NCBI GenBank assembly: GCA_001915925.1
Contig: MNRL01000009.1
Location: forward strand, 10,450-74,449
From: Clostridium sp. CAG:354_28_25
Lineage (GTDB): Bacteria > Bacillota > Clostridia > TANB77 > CAG-508
Length of the DNA: 64,000 nt
Direction: 5' to 3'
Made by a program: the position numbers and the translations under genes. Shown here piece after piece: positions 25,802 to 35,333 of the stretch; position 1 is the first letter of the stretch; every line of letters starts with the position of its first letter. The notes below the pieces were generated by a model that did not search any database, was not told the origin of the DNA, and worked only from the letters and a program-made list of their open reading frames with translations.

Positions 25802-26650
25802 TTGAAAATTAAAGTTATACAATTATCTAAAATGCTACTTTTTTTAACAATATTAGTAATTCTTTTAACAGTTGGAATTTCTATAGCTATTGCTAATTCA
25901 GAAGAATATATAAAAGTTCCAATAATTATGTATCATAGTATTTTAAAAGATCCATCAAGATCTAATAAATATACTGTTACTCCTAGCGTTTTAGAAGAAG
26001 ATTTAAAATATATTAAAGATAATGGTTATACTACTGTTACAATATCTGATTTAATTTCTTATGTATATGATGATACGCCACTACCAGAAAAACCAATAGT
26101 ATTAACTTTTGATGATGGTCATTACAATAATTATGGATATTTATTTCCTTTGTTAGAAAAGTACGATATGAAAGCAGTTATATCGATTGTTGGTTCTTAT
26201 ACAGATAAATTTACAGAAACTGATGAAGCAAATTTAAATTATTCATATTTAAGATGGAAAGATATTAAAGAATTAATGGATACTGGACGCATAGAATTTC
26301 AAAATCATACCTATAGCTTGCACAGTAATACTGGCAAACGAAATGGTACAAAGAAAATAAAAGGTGAAACAGATGAACATTATAAGAATGTATTAGAAGA
26401 GGATATTTTAAAACTTCAACAAGAATTTGAAGAGAATACTAATTATACTCCACAATGTTTTACATATCCTTTTGGAGGAATTAGTAATGCATCATTAAAC
26501 ATAATAAAAGAATTAGGTTTTAAAGCAAGTTTATCTTGCGAACAAGGCATCAATAAACTAACCAAAAATCCTAATTCCTTATATTTGTTAAAAAGATATA
26601 ACAGACCAAGTTATATTAGCACATATAACTTTTTTCAAAAAATTAATTAA
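25802..26650 (+). CDS. Polysaccharide deacetylase, membrane-anchored
   Basis: NodB-fold carbohydrate esterase that removes acetyl groups from a cell-envelope polysaccharide. 282 residues. An N-terminal hydrophobic signal-anchor (about 11-32) is followed by the catalytic domain with MYHSIL, the TFDDGHYNN metal-binding motif, FQNHTYSLHS (H-x-x-x-x-H) and FTYPFGG. Translation begins at TTG (25802) behind TAGGAGG. It is convergent with the DUF362 gene, whose stop region it overlaps by eight bases. The exact substrate (peptidoglycan, spore cortex or other) is not determined. Confidence 0.87.
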   Translation: MKIKVIQLSKMLLFLTILVILLTVGISIAIANSEEYIKVPIIMYHSILKDPSRSNKYTVTPSVLEEDLKYIKDNGYTTVTISDLISYVYDDTPLPEKPIVLTFDDGHYNNYGYLFPLLEKYDMKAVISIVGSYTDKFTETDEANLNYSYLRWKDIKELMDTGRIEFQNHTYSLHSNTGKRNGTKKIKGETDEHYKNVLEEDILKLQQEFEENTNYTPQCFTYPFGGISNASLNIIKELGFKASLSCEQGINKLTKNPNSLYLLKRYNRPSYISTYNFFQKIN

Positions 26651-27773
26651 CTTTTATTATTTCATATTGTCTAGTACCAATTCCTATTTTTTCAGCATGT
26701 TCTAGACAAGATTTCCATTCACTTTGTGGAGTTGTATTTTTAAAGTGGTCATGATGATCTTCAAAATCTTTTGAGTGCATATTATCATCTAATCTACTTC
26801 CAGGTATAGGTTTTTGTGCATTACAAGCATCTGCACATGCTTGATCTAGTGCTACTGGATCAAAGCTTGCAAACATTCCTATATCTGGCAATATTGGAAC
26901 ATCATTTTCTGCATGACAATCACAATATGGTGAAATGTCTAAAACTAAATTAATGTGGAAGTTTGGTCTTCCAGCTAATACTGCTTTTGAATATTCTGCC
27001 ATTTTCTTATTTAATAATTCATTTGCATGAGAATTATTATTATATATTGCATCAAAATTACAAGCGCCTAAACATCTACCACAACCAACACATTTGTTAT
27101 GGTCTATATGTGCTTTTCCGTTTTCATCAAATGAAATTGCACCATGTGCACAATTTTTAGCACATAAATGACATTTTTTACATTTTTCTATATCTACAGA
27201 TGGTTTACCAGAGCGATGTTGTTCCATTTTTCCAGCTCTACTGCCACATCCCATTCCAATATTTTTTAAAGCTCCCCCAAAGCCTGCTGCTTCATGTCCT
27301 TTAAAATGATTTAAAGAAATAAATATATCTGCATCCATTATAGCTCTTCCAATTTTGGCAGTTTTTACATACTCTCCGCCTTCTACTGGTACTTCTACAT
27401 CATCAGTTCCTTTTAACCCATCACCTATAATTACATGACATCCAGTAGAAAATGGGCTAAATCCATTTTCGTATGCTGCTTCTAAATGGTCTAAAGCATT
27501 TTTCCTTTGTCCAACATATAAAGTATTGCAATCAGTTAAAAATGGTTTGCCTCCTAATTTTTCAACAACATCAACTACAGTTTTTGCATAATTAGGTCTT
27601 AGATATGCCAAATTTCCTGGTTCTCCGAAATGAATTTTTATTGCAACAAATTTATTTTCAAAATCGATATTTTCAATTCCTGCTTTCTTCATTAATTTCG
27701 CTAATTTCTTTTGTAAATTTGTTCCTGGTAATGCTCTAAAATCTGTAAAATATACTTTCGCTTTTTCTTCCAT
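26643..27773 (-). CDS. DUF362 protein with two 4Fe-4S ferredoxin motifs
   Basis: 376 residues with a DUF362 domain (about 1-185, including FVAIKIHFGEPGN, LTDCNTLYVGQRKN and SLNHFKGHEAAGFGGALKN) and a two-cluster ferredoxin insert (about 190-245, with CKKCHLCAKNCAHGA and CVGCGRCLGACNFDA). The domain then continues to the C-terminus with DPVALDQACADACN. The electron-transfer partner and reaction are unknown. Its TAGGAGG site is 12 bases downstream of the sirtuin operon boundary, and it may be co-transcribed with that gene. Confidence 0.88.
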   Translation of the reverse strand: MEEKAKVYFTDFRALPGTNLQKKLAKLMKKAGIENIDFENKFVAIKIHFGEPGNLAYLRPNYAKTVVDVVEKLGGKPFLTDCNTLYVGQRKNALDHLEAAYENGFSPFSTGCHVIIGDGLKGTDDVEVPVEGGEYVKTAKIGRAIMDADIFISLNHFKGHEAAGFGGALKNIGMGCGSRAGKMEQHRSGKPSVDIEKCKKCHLCAKNCAHGAISFDENGKAHIDHNKCVGCGRCLGACNFDAIYNNNSHANELLNKKMAEYSKAVLAGRPNFHINLVLDISPYCDCHAENDVPILPDIGMFASFDPVALDQACADACNAQKPIPGSRLDDNMHSKDFEDHHDHFKNTTPQSEWKSCLEHAEKIGIGTRQYEIIKVN

Positions 27774-27784
27774 CTTTATTCCTC

Positions 27785-28489
27785 CTAAATATTTTTAAAT
27801 ATATTTCCTAAACTATCTTTAATAACTAAATTTGCTACATTATCAAAAGGAGTAACATCTTTATTTATTAAAATCAAGTTGTTTCCATTATAATATCTAA
27901 TAAGTCCACTTGCAGGATATACTGTTAATGATGTTCCTCCAACGATTAATGTATCACAATTAGAAATTTGATATATAGCCTCTTCTAATATATCTTCATT
28001 TAACCCCTCTTCATATAAAACAACATCAGGTTTAATAATTCCTCCACATGTACATTTTGGAACACCTACTGAATTAAACACATATTCTGCGTCATAAAAT
28101 TTACCACATTTCATACAATAATTTCTATGTACACTTCCATGAAGCTCTAAAACATTTTTTGAACCAGCTTTTTGATGCAAGCCATCAATATTTTGAGTCA
28201 CTATAGCTTTTAATATTCCTGTTTGTTCTAGTTCTGCTAGTTTGATATGCGTAATATTAGGTGCATATTTTAATGAATTCATTTTATCTTTATAAAATTC
28301 ATAAAATTCTTCGGTATGATTAATAAAAAAAGTATGGCTTAATATTTCTTCTGGGGGATATTTATATTGCTGATTATATAGTCCATCTTTACTTCTGAAA
28401 TCAGGAATTCCACTTTCTGTGGAAACTCCTGCTCCACCAAAGAAAACCACACTTTTACTTTTGTTTATAATTTCTTTTAAATTTTCCAT
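27785..28489 (-). CDS. NAD-dependent protein deacylase, sirtuin family
   Basis: About 234 residues with sirtuin signatures: FFGGAGVSTESGIPDFRS, TQNIDGLHQKAGSKNVLELHGSV with the catalytic His, and a zinc knuckle CMKCGK ... CTCGG. VGGTSLTVYPASGL follows. The enzyme removes acyl groups from lysine using NAD. The ATG at 28489 (MENLKEI) is preferred because AGGTGA precedes it; the open frame also begins at an in-frame GTG nine bases upstream. Acetyl-phosphate from pta-ackA is a known source of lysine acetylation, but any link here is inference. Confidence 0.92.
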   Translation of the reverse strand: MENLKEIINKSKSVVFFGGAGVSTESGIPDFRSKDGLYNQQYKYPPEEILSHTFFINHTEEFYEFYKDKMNSLKYAPNITHIKLAELEQTGILKAIVTQNIDGLHQKAGSKNVLELHGSVHRNYCMKCGKFYDAEYVFNSVGVPKCTCGGIIKPDVVLYEEGLNEDILEEAIYQISNCDTLIVGGTSLTVYPASGLIRYYNGNNLILINKDVTPFDNVANLVIKDSLGNIFKNI

Positions 28490-28498
28490 TAACTTCAC

Positions 28499-29428
28499 CT
28501 AATTATTAAAAGATAGTAGTTTCTTAATAAATGCAATTAATCTATTTTTATATATTATAGCTAGTGCATTTTTGCTAGTCTTTTTCTTAAGTTGCTTTTC
28601 TTTTTTGTTTAAGCTCTCTGTTATTTTCTGGTAACCTTCTTCATAAAATTTATCTTCTTCTACTACACCCCTATAATTCTTTAATCCTTCTAATTTTTGT
28701 TTTGCACCTAGTATTGCCTCTTCATCAGCTATGTGAATTGGTGTATAGTAAAAATAAAATTTCATAATATAATTTTGAATACTAAAATACATTTCTCTTA
28801 TTTCTTGCTCTACTTTATATAAATCATCTGTTGTTTTGTAATCTAGTATTAGATAATATAATTTATTAAAATCACTTGTAAGTCTATCTATATTTCCATT
28901 TGAAATTTTATTTATTAATTCATAATAGTCATCATTATTATTTATAACAGTTTGCACAAATTCTTTTCTGCCTACTAAAAAATCTATTTGCATAACCAAA
29001 TTAACTAATAGTGCATAATCCCCTTCAATTAAAGAAGAGAAAAATATTCCAAATTCATTCATTCTTTCTTTTAAATCTTGGGTTAATAGTTTGGCTGCAA
29101 AATAATTTAAAGACTCTTGAAAACAAGTTTGCTCTCTGCAATCTTGTAAAAAATGCAAATATTCTGTAACTAAAATTTCGTTTATCGAATTTGTATGAAT
29201 TTTATTTGAAAAATATATAACTCCATTTGAATAATAATGCGACATATTTTCATCTTCAAATTTTGCAATCCTTATTTGACATTGTTCTAATTTCTTTAAT
29301 AACTCATCATATTGCTCTTTTAATTCTGTAAATACATTTGAAATTCTTATAGCGATTTCGTTTGCTATCTTATTTACTTTATATTGCGGTATTTCTTCTA
29401 TTATTTCTTTTATCTTTTGCTCTTCCAT
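28499..29428 (-). CDS. Uncharacterised 309-residue protein
   Basis: Mostly helical with an N-terminal coiled coil (about residues 25-60) and a Lys-rich C-terminus ending in a hydrophobic helix. NGVIYFSNKIHTNSINEILVT followed by EYLHFLQDCREQ recalls the helix in which metallopeptidases carry HExxH, but the first His is missing, so no enzymatic activity can be claimed. It ends just before the sirtuin gene, so probable co-transcription. No family was recognised. Confidence 0.5.
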   Translation of the reverse strand: MEEQKIKEIIEEIPQYKVNKIANEIAIRISNVFTELKEQYDELLKKLEQCQIRIAKFEDENMSHYYSNGVIYFSNKIHTNSINEILVTEYLHFLQDCREQTCFQESLNYFAAKLLTQDLKERMNEFGIFFSSLIEGDYALLVNLVMQIDFLVGRKEFVQTVINNNDDYYELINKISNGNIDRLTSDFNKLYYLILDYKTTDDLYKVEQEIREMYFSIQNYIMKFYFYYTPIHIADEEAILGAKQKLEGLKNYRGVVEEDKFYEEGYQKITESLNKKEKQLKKKTSKNALAIIYKNRLIAFIKKLLSFNN

Positions 29429-29470
29429 ATTAATTACCCCTATTATTTTATAATTTTCTTTTGTTATGAA

Positions 29471-29827
29471 CTAATTTTTATTTATTAGTAATTTTATTAT
29501 ATAATTTTCTTGTTTTCCAATAATATACAAACCTTCTCTTTTCTTTATAAACCAAGATGTTAAATCATTATATTTTTCACCATCTATTATTAAACCATTA
29601 AAATCTGAAGGATTTCTCACTCTATATTTTTCATTTTCCAAATCTATTACAACTGTTTTTATGACTCCTGCTTCTTCTAACTTTTCTAATTCTTCCATTC
29701 TAGCTTTACTATTTTTTGCAATTTTACTATATTGCCATGTTTTTAAAATATATACGACAGCTCTTAAACTTATAAGAGTAATAGTTGCAAGTATTGCACT
29801 TAATATAATTATAGTATCATCACTCAT
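29471..29827 (-). CDS. Small single-helix membrane protein, unknown
   Basis: 118 residues. One N-terminal transmembrane helix (about 5-28) is followed by a charged helix (SKARMEELEKLEEAGVI) and a beta-rich soluble domain (about 55-118). The start has a TAAGGAAG site at good spacing. It lies between the orf309 gene and a strong terminator, and probably heads the transcript with orf309 and the sirtuin. Function unknown. Confidence 0.5.
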   Translation of the reverse strand: MSDDTIIILSAILATITLISLRAVVYILKTWQYSKIAKNSKARMEELEKLEEAGVIKTVVIDLENEKYRVRNPSDFNGLIIDGEKYNDLTSWFIKKREGLYIIGKQENYIIKLLINKN

Positions 29828-29883
29828 AATATTTACTTCCTTATTTTTATATTTACTCGAATTATATCACAATAGAAATAAAA

Positions 29884-29912
29884 AAAACAGATTTATTAAA
29901 AAAATCTGTTTT
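29884..29912 (-). terminator. Intrinsic terminator of the second ABC exporter
   Basis: AAACAGATTT pairs with AAATCTGTTT around a seven-base loop. On the minus strand it is followed by at least eight T residues, directly behind the permease gene at 29926. Confidence 0.88.
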
Positions 29913-29925
29913 TATATCTTGCTAT

Positions 29926-31575
29926 TTAATAAACTTTCTTATATAACCTAGCTTGATTTTTCCTTGCATATCTATTTATTAATGCATTAAGCACAAGCAA
30001 TACTAGCAACAAAAATATTAGTAATACTGTAGTATTTCTAAAAACAAATATAGTTAACGCAAGTAAGATAATAACAATTACAGCATAAAAGAATTCATAC
30101 ATTACATTTACATTTTCCTTCATCATAGTATATTCGCTTGTCCACGTTATTTTTGGCGCGTTTAAATCTATCAATACCATTATCTTCTCTTCTAACAAGC
30201 ATAATTCTATTAATACAACAAATAATGTTAAAACTAAAATAAAATTAAATTCTGGCATAAAAAGACCATAAAATGCTGTAATTATTATCGCTATTATTCC
30301 ATTGGCTATTAGTCCTGGATATAATTTATATCTAAATTGATTATATAGACCAATAGGAATTGTTTTCATTAATTTAGCAGATTTTCCTTCTCTAGAAATT
30401 GCTGTAATTGAGGTAAAGTTCATTATGTATAATACTTGTGCAATACATACGCATATTACTACACCAATCGGTTTTAATATGTTTTGCTGTGCATCTGCTA
30501 AAAAGTCTAATCCAATACTTCTTGCAAAAGCAATTAATGCAAATACTGGTAATCCTACAAATACTACAGGAAATACTACAGGAAATATTATGCATTGCAT
30601 ACAAAATATGGGTGTTCTAATAATTTGTTTTAGTTCCTTTGACAAGTATGCTATCTTTGAATTTTGTGGCTTAAAATCTTCTGGTTTTAGTTTAACATCT
30701 ATTATCCTGTCTTTTATTGATCCATTTATAGTTGCACCTATAGCACCTTTTAAGTATACTTTAGAAATCAACCATGTCATTACATAGTAACAAATTATAC
30801 TTTCTGCTGCAAAAATTACAATATTAATTAACCCACTTAATTCTTGATAATATAGTAAACTATTCATTATTGGTTTTAATATTACGAAATAGTCAGAAAT
30901 CAATTCGATTAAACCATTAACTTGTAACATTCTTTCTGTAAAAATATCTGTAGAAAAACCTTCACCGGTAGAAAATAAACTAGTTATTATTCCTAAAATT
31001 ACAAATATTATAAATACAGTTATATATTGCACTTGTGTTTTATTTTTTATTACATTTGTAAATCTCATAATTGTTGCTGTAATTAGTGAAGTCAGCACAA
31101 TTGGTATTATTGGTAACAGTAACAATATTATCGCTGAATAAATATAAAATATATAATTTACGTTCATTATTATTCCATATACAATTATTGGTGAGGCTAA
31201 TAACATTAGTTCCATTAAATATTCTGAAACAATCATGTTTTTAATCTTTGATTTTACTAATTGCAATGGTTTTATTGGCATTCGTAAAAATATTTTTAAA
31301 TCCTTAGAAAAGTATAAATTATTTAAACTTTCAAAAACACTTCTAGAAAATAAAAATACTATCATTATAAGTAAAATAATATTTATAAATGCTGGTGCTT
31401 GGTCTACTTCTATAAGCTGATTTGTTAATCTATAACTTGCAAATGCCATTAATGATGAAATTGTTCCAAATATAATGACAAAAACAAAAGCTGATAAAAT
31501 TTTTGCAGTAATATCTTTATTTACATTATCTCTTCTATAAGCATTTTTAAAAATAACTTTTGTTAATTCTTTCAT
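29926..31575 (-). CDS. ABC-2 type exporter permease
   Basis: 549 residues with about 12 hydrophobic helices spread along the length and few soluble regions, as in the large clostridial ABC-2 permeases. The SKDLKIFLRMPIKPLQLVKSK loop after the second helix is typical of this subfamily. The ribosome binding site is weak (AATAGG). It follows the ATPase gene at 31586 by ten bases and forms one exporter with it. Substrate unknown. Confidence 0.82.
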   Translation of the reverse strand: MKELTKVIFKNAYRRDNVNKDITAKILSAFVFVIIFGTISSLMAFASYRLTNQLIEVDQAPAFINIILLIMIVFLFSRSVFESLNNLYFSKDLKIFLRMPIKPLQLVKSKIKNMIVSEYLMELMLLASPIIVYGIIMNVNYIFYIYSAIILLLLPIIPIVLTSLITATIMRFTNVIKNKTQVQYITVFIIFVILGIITSLFSTGEGFSTDIFTERMLQVNGLIELISDYFVILKPIMNSLLYYQELSGLINIVIFAAESIICYYVMTWLISKVYLKGAIGATINGSIKDRIIDVKLKPEDFKPQNSKIAYLSKELKQIIRTPIFCMQCIIFPVVFPVVFVGLPVFALIAFARSIGLDFLADAQQNILKPIGVVICVCIAQVLYIMNFTSITAISREGKSAKLMKTIPIGLYNQFRYKLYPGLIANGIIAIIITAFYGLFMPEFNFILVLTLFVVLIELCLLEEKIMVLIDLNAPKITWTSEYTMMKENVNVMYEFFYAVIVIILLALTIFVFRNTTVLLIFLLLVLLVLNALINRYARKNQARLYKKVY

Positions 31576-31585
31576 ATCTATATAC

Positions 31586-32308
31586 CTATTCTTCTATAAT
31601 TTTTAAAAATAATTCTTCCAAAGAACTGTTAGATTTCCATTTTTCTCTTAGTTCTTCACAAGTTCCAACAAATTTAATTTTTCCTTTATCTATTACTGCT
31701 ATTTTGTCACATATTTTTTCTGCTACTTCTAAAACATGTGTAGAAAAGAATACTGTATTACCTTTATCACTATGTTCTCTCATTAATTCTTTTAATTGGA
31801 ATGAAGCTTTAGGGTCTAATCCAGTCATTGGTTCATCTAAGATCCAATTTTTAGGATTATGCAATAACACTCCTATAATAACTATTTTTTGTTTCATTCC
31901 ATGTGAGTATCCTTGGATTCTATCCTTTAATGAATTATATATTCCAAAATCATTTGCAAGTTTTGATATTCTCTCATATCTTGTTTTTTGATCAACACCA
32001 TATACATCACCAATAAAATTTAAATATTCTATACCTGTTAATTTTTCAAATGCATCTGGTGAATCTGGTACAAATCCAAATTCTTTTTTGGCTTTAATAG
32101 GTTCTTTTTCTATATTTATTCCATCTATTAGAATTTCGCCTTCATCTATATCCAATATGCCTGTAAGCATTTCCATTGTTGTTGTTTTACCAGCACCATT
32201 TGGTCCAATAAATCCGAAAATAATTCCATCTTCTATTTTTAAGTTTATATTCTCTACTACTTTCTTATCTTTCACATAAGCTTTACTTACATTTTTTAGT
32301 TCTATCAT
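31586..32308 (-). CDS. ABC transporter ATPase
   Basis: 240 residues. Walker A is GPNGAGKTTTMEML, the signature is GYSHGMKQKIVIIGVLL, Walker B is NWILDEPMTGLDPKAS and the H-loop is FFSTHVLEVAE. It pairs with the permease at 29926. The start codon follows TGGAGAG at good spacing. It lacks the frameshift that affects the other ABC ATPase in the window, and its length is normal. Confidence 0.9.
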   Translation of the reverse strand: MIELKNVSKAYVKDKKVVENINLKIEDGIIFGFIGPNGAGKTTTMEMLTGILDIDEGEILIDGINIEKEPIKAKKEFGFVPDSPDAFEKLTGIEYLNFIGDVYGVDQKTRYERISKLANDFGIYNSLKDRIQGYSHGMKQKIVIIGVLLHNPKNWILDEPMTGLDPKASFQLKELMREHSDKGNTVFFSTHVLEVAEKICDKIAVIDKGKIKFVGTCEELREKWKSNSSLEELFLKIIEE

Positions 32309-32391
32309 TTGTTCTCTCCATTTATAATATTTTTCATAATTTTTTATATCATAAAAAATATAAATTGTATAGGAGTTTTTTTATAACATAA

Positions 32392-33936
32392 TCAAATTTT
32401 CCAAATCACTTTACCGTCTTTAATTGTTTCTAAAATCTTTATATTTCGCAGTTCATCTTTTGCAACCTTTAATGGATTTTTGTCTACAATAATTAAATCT
32501 GCTTTCTTTCCAGCTTTTAAAGTTCCTTTTATCCCTTCTTCACCATATTGATATGCAGAATTTATCGTAACAGCTTTTATGGCTTCTAATATAGAAATTT
32601 TTTCATCTTCTCCTAGCAATTTACCATCTCTTGTTATTCTATTTACAGCACACCAAATTGTTTCGAACATATCTGGTTCTATAACAGGTGTATCTTGGTG
32701 AAAAGTAAATAATATATTTTGTTTTAGACTTGAACCTGCTGGACTAATATGTTCTGCACGTTTTATTCCTAAGTTTTTTATATGGATATCTCCAAAATAA
32801 TATATATGGCTTATAAAGAATGAAGGTATTATATTATATTTTTTTACATCAGGTAATTGGTCTAATCCTAAGAGCTGTGCATGTATCATAACTGGTCTTT
32901 TTAAGCCTGATACTTTTTTAATTGCATTTATATATTGTTCTGCTGCTTTATCACCATTACAATGAGCTAATATTTGCAAATTGCTTTCTTTGCTATTTTC
33001 TAGTATTTCTTCTACATCTTCATCTTGCATTATTCTATATCCATAATATTCTGGTTCATTTGCATACGCTTCTCTTAGCCATGCGGTCTTTGCCTGTGGC
33101 GAACCATCTAAAAATATTTTTATACCACCTATTTTAAAATTATTGTTATATTTATTAATAAATTTACTATATTCTTTCTTTATTTCGTCCACATTTATAT
33201 AATCCATGTATGCAACTACATCAAGAAATATTTCATGCTTATCTGACAATAACTTGTATATTTTTGCTAATTCGTTTGTTATAACACCTTCTTGTGCCAT
33301 AGTTATTCCATGTGATGCATATATTTCTTGTGCTTCTTTAAACGCATTCATAATTTCTTCTATTTTTGGAAGAGGTATCTTTTTAAGAGAATCAATAAAT
33401 GCATTTTCTTCCAATAGTCCTGTATCAAAAATAATTCTTCCACCTTCTGGGTCTACTGTTGTTTTTGTTATGTTTAATTTTTCAAACGCTTTACTATTTG
33501 CAATACCATTATGTCTAGATTTATTTTCTATAATAACAGGAGTATCTGGGAATATCTCATCTAACTCTTGTTTAGTAATATGTTCTCTATTCTTTAATAT
33601 GTTATTATCATAACCATTTACTATAATCCACTCATCTGTTTGGTTTTCTTTTTTATATTTGTCTAAGCAATTCTTAATTTCTTCGATACTAGTTAACCCA
33701 TCTATGGATATCTGCATTAAACTTTTAGCTAGCGCAAATATATGGCTATGAGCATCTATAAATGATGGCATCAGTGTATTCCCGTTTAAATCTATTATCT
33801 CTGTATTAGCATCTGCTAATTCTAATATTTCAGCTTTAGAACCTGTTTTTATTATCTTGTCATTTTCCGTTGCAAGTGCTTCTATATTATCATTCTCTAG
33901 AGTTATAAAATTCCCGTTTATATAAATCTTTTTCAT
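32392..33936 (-). CDS. Amidohydrolase, YtcJ-like
   Basis: Metal-dependent amidohydrolase superfamily enzyme (Amidohydro_3 type), 514 residues. Visible motifs are the first metal-binding HxH in MPSFIDAHSHIFAL, the second-shell LAHCNGDKAAEQ and HAQLLGL, and DTPVIEPDMF, with the family end KAGKKADLIIVDKNPL. The substrate is unknown. The start at 33936 (MKKIYINGN) follows GGAGGTAGCC, and the longer frame to 33975 lacks a ribosome binding site. It is a single gene, not obviously linked to neighbours. Confidence 0.87.
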   Translation of the reverse strand: MKKIYINGNFITLENDNIEALATENDKIIKTGSKAEILELADANTEIIDLNGNTLMPSFIDAHSHIFALAKSLMQISIDGLTSIEEIKNCLDKYKKENQTDEWIIVNGYDNNILKNREHITKQELDEIFPDTPVIIENKSRHNGIANSKAFEKLNITKTTVDPEGGRIIFDTGLLEENAFIDSLKKIPLPKIEEIMNAFKEAQEIYASHGITMAQEGVITNELAKIYKLLSDKHEIFLDVVAYMDYINVDEIKKEYSKFINKYNNNFKIGGIKIFLDGSPQAKTAWLREAYANEPEYYGYRIMQDEDVEEILENSKESNLQILAHCNGDKAAEQYINAIKKVSGLKRPVMIHAQLLGLDQLPDVKKYNIIPSFFISHIYYFGDIHIKNLGIKRAEHISPAGSSLKQNILFTFHQDTPVIEPDMFETIWCAVNRITRDGKLLGEDEKISILEAIKAVTINSAYQYGEEGIKGTLKAGKKADLIIVDKNPLKVAKDELRNIKILETIKDGKVIWKI

Positions 33937-34011
33937 GGCTACCTCCATTTTATAATTTATATAAGTATTTCCCAATTTTTAAAATTTATGTTTAATTATA
34001 AGCAAAATATT

Positions 34012-34038
34012 ACCGGAGGAATTACATCTTCCTCCGGT
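34012..34038 (-). terminator. Terminator of the DUF3419 gene
   Basis: ACCGGAGGA (34012-34020) pairs with TCCTCCGGT (34030-34038) around a nine-base loop. On the minus strand it is followed by AATATTTTGC, some 22 bases after the stop codon at 34060. Confidence 0.8.
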
Positions 34039-34059
34039 CAAAATACGCATATAACAATT

Positions 34060-35079
34060 TTATTTTGATTGCAGCACCAATATGCAATCAGTTGGAGTAT
34101 TATAAAACATATATCCCTTTCCGGTTTTTACTGGTATAATTAAAACTTTAAAATATTTTTTTAGCTTTTTATAGAGATTACCAGTATTGTTTATTTGCTG
34201 TAACACTCCAAATTCCTTAATACCATCTTTGATGTAGGCTCTGTTTAAATCTTCTTCCTGTATATCTGGTAGTAGATTTTTATCCCAAGAACGAAACCAC
34301 TCCGTTTTCATTCCGATAAAATACAATACAATTTTTCCGTTTTTTTTCAGTTTTGATGAAATCTCATTTAGTTTATCTACATAATAATCTATTGGATAGA
34401 AATTATGCAGATTTGACAAACAAACAACATCAAAAACATTTTCAGGAATATACATGTCAAATATATCTTCCCGCTCTAAATATATTGTACTTTCTGATAA
34501 AGCTTTTCTTACCTTTTCCCAGTTATCTTTTTTTACGTATTCAAAATTTATACGCCTTTCTTCACCTGTTCTGAGATAGTATGTCTCATTTGCAAAATAT
34601 TTTAATCTCATTTCTAAAGAATTATTTTCCTTATAAACAAGTCTCCAGAATTTATTTTCTTCAGAAATATTTGTTCGATTCAGTATTTTGCTTGCAACTC
34701 TGTCTGATAAAGCAAATACTGAAGTATCAATTGCAAAAGCTTTAAATTCATCATAACTATCCAATTTAGTTAAAGCATAATACTTTAACCAACAAATAGG
34801 AATTTGAACAGGGTTTACGTCAACCGCGTATATGTTTCGAATTCCACATAGTGCCATATCAAAAATAGAATCCATAGAACCAGCGATAGTTAAGACTGTA
34901 TCTGTCGGTTTTAACATTTGAAGCATATATGCTCCATTCTCGTTTGACGTCCAAATAGGTGCAACATGATTATATGGACTTTTGTCCCTTACATCATGAA
35001 AAAAGATTACATCGTGCCGAACATTATAAAAGCTATCACGTAAAGCTTGGGCATTTTTATTGTTTTTTGTTATCAGCAT
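34060..35079 (-). CDS. DUF3419 (BtaA-like) SAM-dependent transferase, foreign-looking
   Basis: 339 residues matching the family of BtaA, the S-adenosylmethionine:diacylglycerol 3-amino-3-carboxypropyl transferase of betaine-lipid synthesis. Landmarks are DVIFFHDVRDKSPY, IWTSNENGAYMLQML, DTVLTIAGSMDSIFDMAL (SAM-binding loop), YAVDVNPVQIPICWLKYYA, and FDVVCLSNLHNFYP. Whether it makes a lipid here is not known, and no BtaB methyltransferase is near. The ATG at 35079 is set by GGAGGAAAAG. It has its own near-consensus promoter and terminator and fits the orphan-cassette pattern. Confidence 0.75.
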   Translation of the reverse strand: MLITKNNKNAQALRDSFYNVRHDVIFFHDVRDKSPYNHVAPIWTSNENGAYMLQMLKPTDTVLTIAGSMDSIFDMALCGIRNIYAVDVNPVQIPICWLKYYALTKLDSYDEFKAFAIDTSVFALSDRVASKILNRTNISEENKFWRLVYKENNSLEMRLKYFANETYYLRTGEERRINFEYVKKDNWEKVRKALSESTIYLEREDIFDMYIPENVFDVVCLSNLHNFYPIDYYVDKLNEISSKLKKNGKIVLYFIGMKTEWFRSWDKNLLPDIQEEDLNRAYIKDGIKEFGVLQQINNTGNLYKKLKKYFKVLIIPVKTGKGYMFYNTPTDCILVLQSK

Positions 35080-35110
35080 ATTCTTTTCCTCCTGCATTTT
35101 TTTCTAAATT

Positions 35111-35139
35111 ATTATATTACTTCTCTCATTTTATGTCAA
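35111..35139 (-). promoter_or_regulatory. Consensus sigma-A promoter of the DUF3419 gene
   Basis: On the minus strand TTGACA (35134-35139) and TATAAT (35111-35116) are both perfect hexamers, exactly 17 bases apart and about 32 bases before the start codon. This is among the strongest-looking promoters in the window. Confidence 0.85.
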
Positions 35140-35234
35140 ATTGTACCATGCAAACATTTGTCTTGTTGAACACTATATATTATGTACGTTTACATAATTT
35201 TAGTAATATTTCCTTTCACTTTACGCAAAAAAAT

Positions 35235-35274
35235 AAATCTTCCTTACTAGCTTTTCGTCTAGCAAGAAAGATTT
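35235..35274 (-). terminator. Intrinsic terminator of the phosphofructokinase gene
   Basis: A 16-base arm at 35235-35250 pairs with 35259-35274 with one mismatch around an eight-base loop. On the minus strand ATTTTTTTGCG follows. Confidence 0.85.
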
Positions 35275-35333
35275 ACTATATAATTCTTTTGGCTTCTATT
35301 AAAAAATTTTTATGTCCTTCATGAAAATTAAAT

